From Cyanophora paradoxa (taxonomy: Eukaryota > Glaucocystophyceae > Cyanophorales > Cyanophoraceae): a stretch of 64,000 nucleotides of DNA. The stretch covers positions 1 through 64,000 of the forward strand of contig QPMI01000514.1 in the NCBI GenBank assembly GCA_004431415.1, given 5' to 3'. A program made the position numbers and the translations under genes. Shown here piece by piece: positions 24,588 through 32,450 of the stretch (position 1 is the first letter of the stretch; the number at the start of each line of letters is the position of its first letter). The notes below the pieces were generated by a model that searched no databases, was not told where the DNA came from, and saw only the letters and a list, made by a program, of their open reading frames with translations.

Positions 24588-24748
24588 TCGTCTATCTTAT
24601 CGTGCGTTCTTTTTCTTGGTTTGCGCTCTAATTGAAGGAGCTGTCGCCTTAGAATATGGAGAAGCCATATGCACTTTAATCCGGGGTCGTCAGGGTCGAT
24701 TAGGAAGTAATTGGGGATCGGGTGCGCGTCCCATACCGGATCATTCAT
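24584..24748 (-). CDS. Small protein on the reverse strand (54 aa), unknown
   Basis: ATG at 24748. The frame begins MNDPVWDAHPIPNYFLIDPD and ends KRTHDKIDD. It has balanced composition with a leucine-rich amphipathic helix (KCIWLLHILRRQLLQLERK). The stop overlaps the polymerase stop codon tail to tail. The larger plus-strand frame over the same bases has poor composition. Small but plausible; no family recognised. Confidence 0.45.
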   Translation of the reverse strand: MNDPVWDAHPIPNYFLIDPDDPGLKCIWLLHILRRQLLQLERKPRKRTHDKIDD

Positions 24749-24998
24749 TTTACTGTTTACTGCACGTTTTTATTGCGCGTTTTGCGGTGTTTATTGTCAG
24801 GATTTTCATTAATTATTAAAATCTCGACAATAAACGCTCAGGTAGCCTGATTTTATTGACAGTAAACGTGAGAGTCTCACCGCGGATCGTCAAAAATTGA
24901 AAGCCCCGTGGGCAACGCAAAATGATTTAAGGAGAACGCGCTACATTTAGGCAACAGGAAAATATTTTCTCAGCTTAAAGTAAAAGGCGACGGCGAAA
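24749..24998. other. Intergenic gap with short inverted words
   Basis: Contains TTTATTGTCAGGATTTT and AAATCTCGACAATAAA facing each other at 24789-24833, then TTTATTGACAGTAAACGTGA. Could be transcription terminators for the flanking genes. It ends with the promoter motif of the next gene. Confidence 0.35.
24961..24982 (+). promoter_or_regulatory. Late-promoter-like motif (best match, second copy)
   Basis: AATATTTTCTCAGCTTAAAG, then TAA, 17-38 nt before the ATG at 24999; identical over about 22 bases to the copy at 17657. Confidence 0.6.
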
Positions 24999-25607
24999 AT
25001 GGCGTATCTGTTCAAAGGACAACCTATTTTCGTTTATCCTCTTTCGGATCTATCATTTAGCACCGTGGAACTATTTGATATCCTCTTTTCATTTGATACT
25101 GATCGCATGCCATTTACCTTTGTAAATACACTCTTTCGTAGAGCCGATATTCAATCTATTGGTTTCTTTATTGAAGAACCGCACAAGATAGTCATTCGAT
25201 CAATAAATAATGTGTTTGCGTATGTAAGAGCATCCAACGATGAGATATCCTATAAGTATACCATCAAGAAAGTAAATGATGAAGACGAGGGAGGATATCA
25301 ACCTGTTCTGGATTTCTGGCGTCTCGTAAGATGCACACAATATAAGATGACTGATGTAATCAAAGCCATAAAGCGTGAGCACGAACCACAGTCGATACAG
25401 CTTATCTATTTCAATGTTAAACGCAATCTGTCCACATATCATAAGAAGTTTGAAGAGCATGGACTGCAAATTACCCGCCGCACCACCTTGCGTAAATTCT
25501 TAAAAGACAATGGAGCGAAATGGAGTCGCGTTAGCCGAATGTGGTATACTGACGTTAGTAATCCTAATAGAATCGTTGCCAATATATTCTGTCCCAATTT
25601 ACCGTAA
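24999..25607 (+). CDS. Unknown protein with a DUF5710-like C-terminal module
   Basis: 202 residues. The first 90 residues are hydrophobic/beta-like (IFVYPLSDLSFSTVELFDIL). The C-terminal part has TLRKFLKDNGAKWSRVSRMW and then YTD, which follows the pattern of a small domain (L..LGAKWD...K.WY) found near replication or transfer proteins. I offer that resemblance only as a hint. It has the strongest form of the shared promoter motif and sits between polymerase and integrase, a place often occupied by lineage-specific genes in these elements. Confidence 0.6.
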   Translation: MAYLFKGQPIFVYPLSDLSFSTVELFDILFSFDTDRMPFTFVNTLFRRADIQSIGFFIEEPHKIVIRSINNVFAYVRASNDEISYKYTIKKVNDEDEGGYQPVLDFWRLVRCTQYKMTDVIKAIKREHEPQSIQLIYFNVKRNLSTYHKKFEEHGLQITRRTTLRKFLKDNGAKWSRVSRMWYTDVSNPNRIVANIFCPNLP

Positions 25608-25670
25608 ATAAACAAGACCTTTTCTTGTCGCGTGCGAGTAAAATGTTACATTGATCTTTTTTATTGTCTG

Positions 25671-27113
25671 ATGACAAGGATGTCAAGACCGCCAATAGTA
25701 AGACGATCGCAAGATTTAGAGGGGAGCACATTGCCGATCCCCGTGCCCAAAGAGAATAAAGAGAGCCGCATAGTAAAGCGGTCTGATTTAAAGGCTTTGG
25801 TGCCCCGCGACGTGCCCGTAGCCCTTGCTGTCCCGGAGGAATCGAAAATCGCCCGGAAGTTTTATAGTCCGCAAACCGGTTTCAAAGGGATCACTAAGCT
25901 ACGGCAAGAGCTGCCCAATGAGAATTATAAGAAATTGCAAGAGTGGTATAGCCGGCAAGAGGTCGTTCAGATTAATGCGCCGCACCTATCCCGCAAACGA
26001 GACCCGGCTATACCGATCCGACAGCCTCTCGATACCTACGTAATTGATCTGCTATTCTTTCCCGCTTACTCGAAGTATAATGATAATTACAGTGCTTTTC
26101 TCACGGCTATGGAGAACACATTACGGGTCGGGTTCATTATCCCGATGCGGGATAAGTCCGCGGCGTCGACCTTAGCCGCCTTTATACAGCTGCAAAATAA
26201 GGCGCCGAGACCAATTTTTAAGATTCAAAGCGACCGCGGCTCAGAATTCACTAATAGCCTGTTAAGAGAATATTTCGAGAATCAGTTTATCGAGCATCAG
26301 ATAGCGGACACAGCCGACCATCGCGCGCAAGGGCGCATAGAAGCATTTAACAAGCAAATGCGACGGCTGATCACGAGCTACTGCATCGCTAATAATACGG
26401 CGCGATTTATAGATGTCCTGCCCGAATTAGAATATAACTATAATAATACGGTGCACTCTGCGACCGGCTATATGCCTGCGGAGACCAACGAGAGTCACTA
26501 TAAGCTTATAGTGCAAAAAGAAGATGCGAAATTCAAGAAATCGATAGCTTATTTGGATCAGATTCAGCCGGGCATGTCAGTAAGGCTACGCATCGAGAAG
26601 ACGCCGTTCGCTAAGGGCGGTAACAATTGGAGCCGAATCGTATATACTGTCGCCGCGCGCGAGGGCTATAAGTTTATGCTAACTGATCCGGACGGCAATC
26701 GCGTAGAGGGTCGCTTTGCCTTCCACGAGCTTTTACCGGTTCAGGCGGTCGATTACCTAATGGCGCCCACAGTAGATGCATTAGAGGCGGCAAAGGACGA
26801 GGCGCGCGTCGATGCGCAATTGCGTAGAGAGGGCATAGAAGCCGCCGCGACTGTGCCGCAAGGCACTCTATTAGAGGATCGCGTGCAAAAAGAGAAACGA
26901 GTAAATAAAGAATTACAGCGGCTAGTAACCGCCGCCGAGCCTAAGCTATCCGGCGGCGTGAATAGCCAACGATGGTATAAGTCGTTCTCTAATCAGACTG
27001 AGAGCTATAAAGCGCCGGAAACCAAAGCTACATTAAGAAGTAGTAGAAAAGTAGCAACGGTAGCGCCGGTAGCTAATGGCGATCGAAAAGCGACTCTGAG
27101 ACCACGAAAGTAG
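25671..27113 (+). CDS. Retroviral-type integrase (rve, DD35E)
   Basis: 480 residues from the ATG at 25671 (MTRMSRPPIVRR); an ATG three codons later is equally possible. The catalytic core contains TYVIDLLFFPAYSKYNDNYS (first Asp, about 124), KIQSDRGSEFTNSLLREYFE (second Asp, about 188) and GRIEAFNKQMRRL (Glu, about 224). Exactly 35 residues separate the second Asp and the Glu. A typical NYNNTVHSATGYMPAE follows, then a beta-rich C-terminal DNA-binding part (GMSVRLRIEKTPFAKGGNNW). No HHCC zinc finger is visible at the N-terminus. This is the Polinton/Maverick/mavirus integrase that cuts and joins the terminal repeats and creates 6-bp duplications. It is the rightmost gene, reading towards the right end. 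Confidence 0.93.
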   Translation: MTRMSRPPIVRRSQDLEGSTLPIPVPKENKESRIVKRSDLKALVPRDVPVALAVPEESKIARKFYSPQTGFKGITKLRQELPNENYKKLQEWYSRQEVVQINAPHLSRKRDPAIPIRQPLDTYVIDLLFFPAYSKYNDNYSAFLTAMENTLRVGFIIPMRDKSAASTLAAFIQLQNKAPRPIFKIQSDRGSEFTNSLLREYFENQFIEHQIADTADHRAQGRIEAFNKQMRRLITSYCIANNTARFIDVLPELEYNYNNTVHSATGYMPAETNESHYKLIVQKEDAKFKKSIAYLDQIQPGMSVRLRIEKTPFAKGGNNWSRIVYTVAAREGYKFMLTDPDGNRVEGRFAFHELLPVQAVDYLMAPTVDALEAAKDEARVDAQLRREGIEAAATVPQGTLLEDRVQKEKRVNKELQRLVTAAEPKLSGGVNSQRWYKSFSNQTESYKAPETKATLRSSRKVATVAPVANGDRKATLRPRK

Positions 27114-27477
27114 TAGGCGCCGCGGTGCTTTCGTAGCCGCCAAATCGCGCGCTTTGCGAATCAGACCGCGCCACTTTGTAGTAGTGTAGAACTACTCTAT
27201 GCGCGCGCGGATGCAAAGTATGACTAGTGGAGCCGCACGGGAACGCGCGCCGGCGCTCAGAATGTAGCGGACACCTCGGTTTTCGGGCACTTGTGCCGAT
27301 GGCGAACTTGCGCGTCGCGCCACGGTTGCGTAAGCTAGTCAAAGCATAACCATCATGCCCGGAATCAAGTTGTGAGCACATAGCAATTGAGAGCGCGCCG
27401 AGATCGGCTTCCTGTCCAAAGTTATGCGGGGAAAACGGAAGGGGGGGTCTCCGCGAAGTCGCGATCGCCGGTGTTAT

Positions 27478-27556
27478 CGAGTCGGGACTCGGGACTCGGG
27501 ACTCGAAACTCGGGACTCCGGGACTCGGGACTCCGGACTCGGGGCTCGGGACTCCA
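27478..27556 (+). repeat. GGGACTC short tandem array
   Basis: About eleven partly degenerate copies of GGGACTC. The same word family occurs in host flanks at 1370-1440 and 49195-49220. Confidence 0.8.
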
Positions 27557-27678
27557 AGTATCATAGTTTAGGCTACCGCCGACCGCCGAGTTGGCTCAGC
27601 GGCTCACCGAGTCAGAGGCTTACTAAAAGTTAGAGCCCCGAGTCAAAAATAACAAACAATTAAGTAATTTGGTGGGGA

Positions 27679-27731
27679 ATTTGTAACCGATTTGTAACCG
27701 GTTTGTAACCGGTTTGTAACCGATTTGTAAT
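27679..27731 (+). repeat. TTTGTAACCG tandem array
   Basis: Five copies of a 10-11-bp unit TTTGTAACCG(G/A), the last changed to TTTGTAATCG where it runs into the next repeat family. Confidence 0.85.
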
Positions 27732-27957
27732 CGCATCAGAACGCGCGAACGAAGTGAAGTTGCCTACACTTTATGAATGGGAAATCTGAAATACATTTGT
27801 AATCGCATCAGAACGTGCGAACGAAGTAAAGTTGCCTACACTTTATAAATGGGAAATTTCAAAAAATCTGAAATACATTTGTAATCGCATCAGATTGCGC
27901 GAACGAAGTAATTTCAGCTATACCTTCTGTAATCGCATCAGAATGCGCGAACAAAGT
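27727..27957 (+). repeat. Four copies of a 29-bp repeat
   Basis: GTAATCGCATCAGAACGCGC, then GAACGAAGT, starts at 27727, 27799, 27881 and 27929, with spacings of 72, 82 and 48 bp. The first two intervals share a second word (AGTTGCCTACACTTTATRAATGGGAAAT), so the array began as a tandem of about 72-82 bp. Confidence 0.85.
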
Positions 27958-28309
27958 ATTACAATGAAGAAAAACCATAAAATACTACTTTGTGGCATGC
28001 TATATGTTTTTGGAATCGCCGCGATGTGATGACCCCGACTAGGTCGGTGACGCCGGTGTATATATGTATATGTTGCCATATGAGAAAAAAACAAAAAAAA
28101 CAAAAAATTCAAAGTTGTGCGGGATCACACACACGGAGGTTCGGACATATATACGAAATATATACATGACTAAATCGTTATTGTTTTCATAGAACTCGCA
28201 TGTAGTTTGCATGTATCTTGCATAGTGGGCGGGGCTTTTTCAATCCTGAGACTGATAACAATCATAAAACAAGGTGTTACAAGTGAATTTATAGATTCTC
28301 AGTAAGGTG

Positions 28310-28400
28310 TTACAGGTGTTACAGGTCTATCCCAAAGTTTCCTGTCCCCCACCCCCTCCTAGGGCAAAGTTTGGGATGAACCTGTAACACCTGTAACACT
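28310..28400. repeat. 91-bp hairpin repeat, copy D (right TIR, mirror of B)
   Basis: Arms TGTTACAGGTGTTACAGGT and ACCTGTAACACCTGTAACA; loop identical in reverse to copy B. Confidence 0.85.
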
Positions 28401-28549
28401 GACCTATTTCAGTAAGAACCTATTAAAACAACAAAATATCAGTCTTAATATATCATAGTAATATCGTTTTCAGTGCGAAACTATTCACTATCACATACTC
28501 TCGATGCGCGCGAAATGTTTCATGCAGCACACGATAATTGTTTACGTTG

Positions 28550-28640
28550 TTACAGGTGTTACAGGTCTTGCCCAAACTCGGGAACCAAGACCCCACTCCT
28601 AGGGCGGACTTTGGGATAAACCTGTAACACCTGTAACACT
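28550..28640. repeat. 91-bp hairpin repeat, copy E (right TIR, mirror of A)
   Basis: Same arms; loop identical in reverse to copy A. Its flank TTGTTTACGT is shared with the internal copy C. Confidence 0.85.
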
Positions 28641-28801
28641 GAATAAGACCAATTAAAATACAAAAGAATCAATCATAATATATCATAGATCTACTTTGTT
28701 TTATAGAGAGCCGCATACAGAACGTTCCATGCAGCTCATGGTAGTTGTTTTTGATGAAACGACGCATGATCGTCGCTTATGCATTGAAAATTCAGAACAA
28801 C

Positions 28802-29109
28802 ACACATATACAACGCCCGGTTTTTAGACTGAGGCAAGTTATAATTAAACTAAGTTGAGTCACACCTATTCTATAATGAAACTCACGATATATATAAGTC
28901 TACTCATCGAGAATATAGCTAAACTTCACATAAACTATACATATTTCACATATTTTATTAAAAAGAAGCTATAACCCACGATAAAATAAATACATATCAC
29001 AGATAAAATACACACATATTCACGATAGATATATTATAAATACAGGTTATATACTAACGATATCAATTTAAATTAGCCGAGGTCTAAAAACCGGGCGTTG
29101 TATATGTGT
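28802..29109 (-). repeat. 308-bp subterminal module (right)
   Basis: Mirror of 2370-2677. It begins with ACACATATACAACGCCCGG and ends with its inverse. Confidence 0.85.
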
Positions 29110-29115
29110 AACCAT
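29110..29115. repeat. Target-site duplication, right copy (AACCAT)
   Basis: Identical to 2364-2369 and directly adjacent to the right terminal repeat. Confidence 0.85.
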
Positions 29116-29735
29116 GTCTCCCCCACTCAGGAGACCCTCCCATATTGAGCGACCCAAGATCGGCACCTAGCTAGCATCTTCGGCTAGATAGCTGACCGGT
29201 CGGAAGGGCACGTCTAGTAGAACATTGGTACATGTGCCGTGGTGTATCAATGCGACGTCCATTTTTGCAACAAAAAAAACGGACTCGGCCCGGCGGATTT
29301 GATTCGGATCCGGATTAGATCTAGATCTAGCTAACTCGTACGCGTCGCGATCGAGACGACAACACAAAATGTGTGCAATTGCAAGTCATGTACATGTACA
29401 TATACGAATCCGGAACGTTAACTAGTGGCCCGGCCGCGTTTTGGCGCGCCGGGGGTGCAAGGGGGGAATCTGGATCTAATGAAAGAGTAGTAGTGGCACG
29501 AACATGCACGGGGCAGATGTAGATCGACCCCGGCCCAGCGCGCGCGGCAGGACAGCGGCCGGGGCGCCAACGAGGTCGGCGCAGCGATGCGGCTGCGAGC
29601 AGAGGCTGGATCGCGAGGAAAAGCTACGCGGTACGGGCCAATCCCGGAGTCCGGCCCACGGGCTGCGCGTGCTTCGGTGCACGTGCTGCGGTGCAAGCTT
29701 GATGCAGTCAAAAGTAGATCAGGCGGCACGGGTAC

Positions 29736-30010
29736 CGTGCGGCGTACGCGGCGCACTGCGAGGAAGTGGAAATCCAGAGGAGATCGAGCAAGACAGCTAG
29801 GGAGAATTTTTAAGAAATTCCGTGCGGCGTGCGCGGCGCAGTGCGAGAAAGTGGAAATCTAGAGGAGATCGAGCAAGACAGCTAGGGAGAAGTGGTTCCA
29901 TGCAGAACCGCGCAACGAAGAGCAAGGCGTACGCAACGCACTGCGAGGAAGCCGAAATCTACAGGAGACAGCTAGCCATAGGGAGAACTGGTTCCATGCA
30001 GAACCGCGGA
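29736..30010 (+). repeat. Three diverged tandem units of about 85 bp
   Basis: Each unit contains GCGGCGYRCGCGGCGCASTG, then a GAGGAAGTGGAAATC-like word, GGAGATCGAGCAAGACAGCT and AGGGAGAA. The second and third also share GGTTCCATGCAGAACCGCG. The third has a deletion in the middle. Confidence 0.7.
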
Positions 30011-30021
30011 AGGAATTCGAA

Positions 30022-30080
30022 GACCGGAATGAGAGAGAAGTTGGTTTCCAGGCTTCAAGTCGAGGAAAACTGGTCTTCGC
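30022..30080 (+). repeat. Dispersed repeat, copy 1
   Basis: CGGAATGAGAGAGAAGTTGG, then TTTCCAGGCTTCAAGTC and GAAAACTGGTCTTCGC, repeated with few changes at 31527-31585. Confidence 0.75.
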
Positions 30081-30095
30081 TAGAACCGCGGAAGG

Positions 30096-30576
30096 AATAC
30101 TAAGTTATAACTAATTACTTATGACGCAAGCGCACACACGTAAAAAAACACGAGAAGTACGCAGCAGCCGAGCCAAAACGCGACGGAGCCCCTATTGAAA
30201 CTCCCGACCTCGTACTCAATTGGCACTTTGAGTACGGACCAGTAGTAAAACACCGCTGTCACCGCCTGGCGGCGCCTGCCAGTGGGCTGCCAGCCTGCCA
30301 CGTACGCGTGCACGTGAAGCCGCACTGCGGCAGCCGCTGAGCGCACGCGCGTGCACGTGACTGCGAGCTAGTCTGCCACGCCCGGCCGGCCCACGCGTAC
30401 GGTCCGGTACTATACTGGAGAGCTGGAAATATTTAGTGGGCTGTATATTAATTTATAGCACTAATTTATAAATGTTTTTGGGCGATCTACTAAATATTTC
30501 CCGTCTGCTAGAGCCGAGAATTTTTAGTCCCATCTCCACGATACAAAAGCCCTGCAGCTGAGAAGACTGACCTACT
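30096..30576 (-). repeat. Right arm of the diverged inverted repeat
   Basis: Partner of 820-1626 (see there). Together the two arms bracket the element at 744 and 987 bp from its ends. Confidence 0.6.
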
Positions 30577-31526
30577 TTAACTTTTATCAGCTGCTAAAGT
30601 GGCATTTTTGGCGAAGTACTAATTATTTTCCTGCACTAAATTAATAAGTCCTCCAGTACCAGCCTATTACCAGGTACCGGAATTCCCTTCATGATCACTC
30701 AGGTTGATCATGACGTGTGTAACCGACACGTGGCGAGGACTTTGACCGTCAACGTCACCAGCCTGGCAGAGCGCACGCGCACTGGCAGCACTGCGGAAGT
30801 CACTGAGTGGCAGTGAGTGCTGCCTCGGATTTGGATTCCGGACAGCGTGCGCGCGTTGGCGGCGTAGCGCGCGCCGCGCGCTGCGGCGCGAGTCGAGTTT
30901 TTCCCAGCATGCAGTTTAAGCTGGCCAGTGGCGTGCATGCGAGGATGGAAAGTGGCAGCTAATTATAACGGACGTTTCCGGAAAGTAACGGACAGCTTAA
31001 GTGGCGGATAGCGAAAAGTAACGGAAAGTAACCGAAACACACTGCATTCTAGCTGCAGGCCCGCTGATCATGATTCATGAGCAGCAGCAGCAGCTGTCGT
31101 TGCTGCAGTTGCGCTTAGCAACCGCGTACATACTAGTGCTGCTGCGCATGTAGCTAGCGCTGCTGCGCATGCTTGTGCAGACGGAGCACTGCGGCGCATC
31201 AGCAGGTGAATTCAAAGTCAACGCAGCGCTTGCGATCGCGAAAGCAGTGATCCTGATTTTGTCGAAGCCGCTGCTTTTGAGCACCCGCTCCGGATCGTGA
31301 AGTGCGCGGCGGTCGCGACCATTATTTCAAGACGAAGCCGAGGAAGATTATTCGAATTCTTTTGTCCTGAAAACGTCCGTCGTTATGGCAAACTGCGCAA
31401 GAATCGAAATATATAATAGCTAATTGTAATCGCTATGCCAGTATGTCCGACGGTCATGATATCGATCATGAGTAATCAGTAAATGGGGGGGTGCGGGGGG
31501 GCTTGCCCCCCTGCTTGTTCGAAGAT

Positions 31527-31585
31527 CGGAATGAGAGAGAAGTTGGTTTCCAGGCTTCAAGTCAAGAAAAACTGGTCTTCGCCCT
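31527..31585 (+). repeat. Dispersed repeat, copy 2
   Basis: Second copy of the 30022-30080 repeat; here it follows a GGGGGG/CCCCCC palindrome at 31484-31512. Confidence 0.75.
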
Positions 31586-32450
31586 CGAAAACCTTTTTTT
31601 GCATGGACGGCCGCAGCGACAAACACGTGTCGCTGCAACCGAATTTCGGCTCATTTTTTCCCCGCGTTGCAAACTGGACCTCGAAAACGGCCTCATAGAA
31701 GAAATTTTGGCTGAAGCGAGGGAACGGGAAGCAAGGGGGGAAGACCTGCGGTCTTCTTTCCCCCCTTGCAACATTGGAACGCACGCGTTAACATCTGCAA
31801 GTAGTCTGCTTCACAATAAAATTTAAAGGCCGCAGTTGGCACGGCACGGTATGCACTGTCGCAGTTGGCACGGTATGTGAATGTTAATTCGAATTCATCG
31901 AGTCAAGTTGCTTAGCCACGCATGCGCACTGCGCGCATGCATATGCGGTAGGGCCGGGCAACTTGGCAATATCTACAGCATCGTTTCCGCTATAGCTGAG
32001 CTGTAGGACCGCTAATTAAGCTTATGGCAGCCGCAACCGTTTATAATCTAGATATGTGTAAGCCATGCATGTGGGGGAACTTGGAGTTGTGATCCGTCTA
32101 GTCCGCGTATTATATATGTGTGATCTATGTGAGGGGTTCAACCTCTTCAAGACTTGCAATTACACATGGGCCGCTGCACAGCTCGAGTACATTTGACACT
32201 GCAGCTGGAACGAGTGTGTACAGCTGCAGGAGAGCCAGGTGGACAGGACTCTGGGACTAGTGATACGCTTGCGACAACCTCCGCGAGCGGGAGACCTAGA
32301 TAATAGCTATACTCTACACACGAAACAATACACTCACGAAAATGCGAAATACTACAATCCATATGTATCTCCGCGGCCGCCGAACCGCGGGACCGCGGCA
32401 CGTATTTATTGTGAATCGCGCCATCGGCGCGCGGCGTCCCAGCTAGAGCT

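Larger units (their letters stand above)
27114..28208. other. Non-coding right interior with repeats
   Basis: No convincing gene between the integrase and the right terminal repeat. The left half is GC-rich and host-like; the right half is AT-rich. It carries the GGGACTC array and the 29-bp repeat series described separately. Confidence 0.6.
2370..29109. mobile_element. Integrated Polinton/Maverick-type virus (Polinton-like virus), complete
   Basis: A 26.7-kb element flanked by a 6-bp direct duplication and bounded by inverted repeats of about 900 bp. It carries a DD35E integrase, a family B DNA polymerase, a primase-SF3 helicase, an FtsK/HerA ATPase, a major capsid protein, two minor capsid proteins and a fibre gene block. 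Its genes are intron-free and visibly poorer in GC than the host genes to the right. Gene order left to right: fibres (-), minor capsid 1 (-), minor capsid 2 (+), MCP (+), HNH (+), ATPase (+), small genes, helicase (+), polymerase (+), integrase (+). The near-identical ends and intact replication and capsid genes point to a recent, possibly still functional insertion; the one clear lesion is a frameshift in the main fibre gene. Carrying both polymerase and helicase with a retroviral integrase resembles mavirus-type virophages, whereas the fibre block and homing endonuclease recall algal Polinton-like viruses. Confidence 0.93.
28209..29109 (-). repeat. Right terminal inverted repeat (901 bp)
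   Basis: Reverse complement of 2370-3269 with one extra base seen. It ends GTTGTATATGTGT and is followed at once by the AACCAT duplication. It contains the mirror copies of both 91-bp hairpins and of the 308-bp module. Confidence 0.95.
29116..32450. other. Repeat-rich host flank without a recognised gene
   Basis: No coding sequence with family resemblance was found. It holds three tandem units (29736-30010), the right arm of the diverged inverted repeat (30096-30576), a dispersed repeat shared between about 30022-30080 and 31527-31585, and a strong hairpin at about 31728-31770 (GCAAGGGGGGAAGAC facing GTCTTCTTTCCCCCCTTGC). Confidence 0.5.

Noticed and set aside
24616-24819. 67-codon plus-strand frame after the polymerase
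   Set aside because: Relies on a late ATG in a gap with inverted words; the reverse-strand frame at 24584-24748 has better composition.
27727-27957. Possible CRISPR-like array
   Set aside because: Only four repeats, the intervals are themselves partly repeated, and the spacing is irregular (72, 82, 48 bp) in a eukaryotic element; ordinary compound tandem repeat.
29418-32000. Numerous frames of 60-110 codons in the right flank
   Set aside because: Composition reflects repeats and high GC; no motif and no exon-like junctions.
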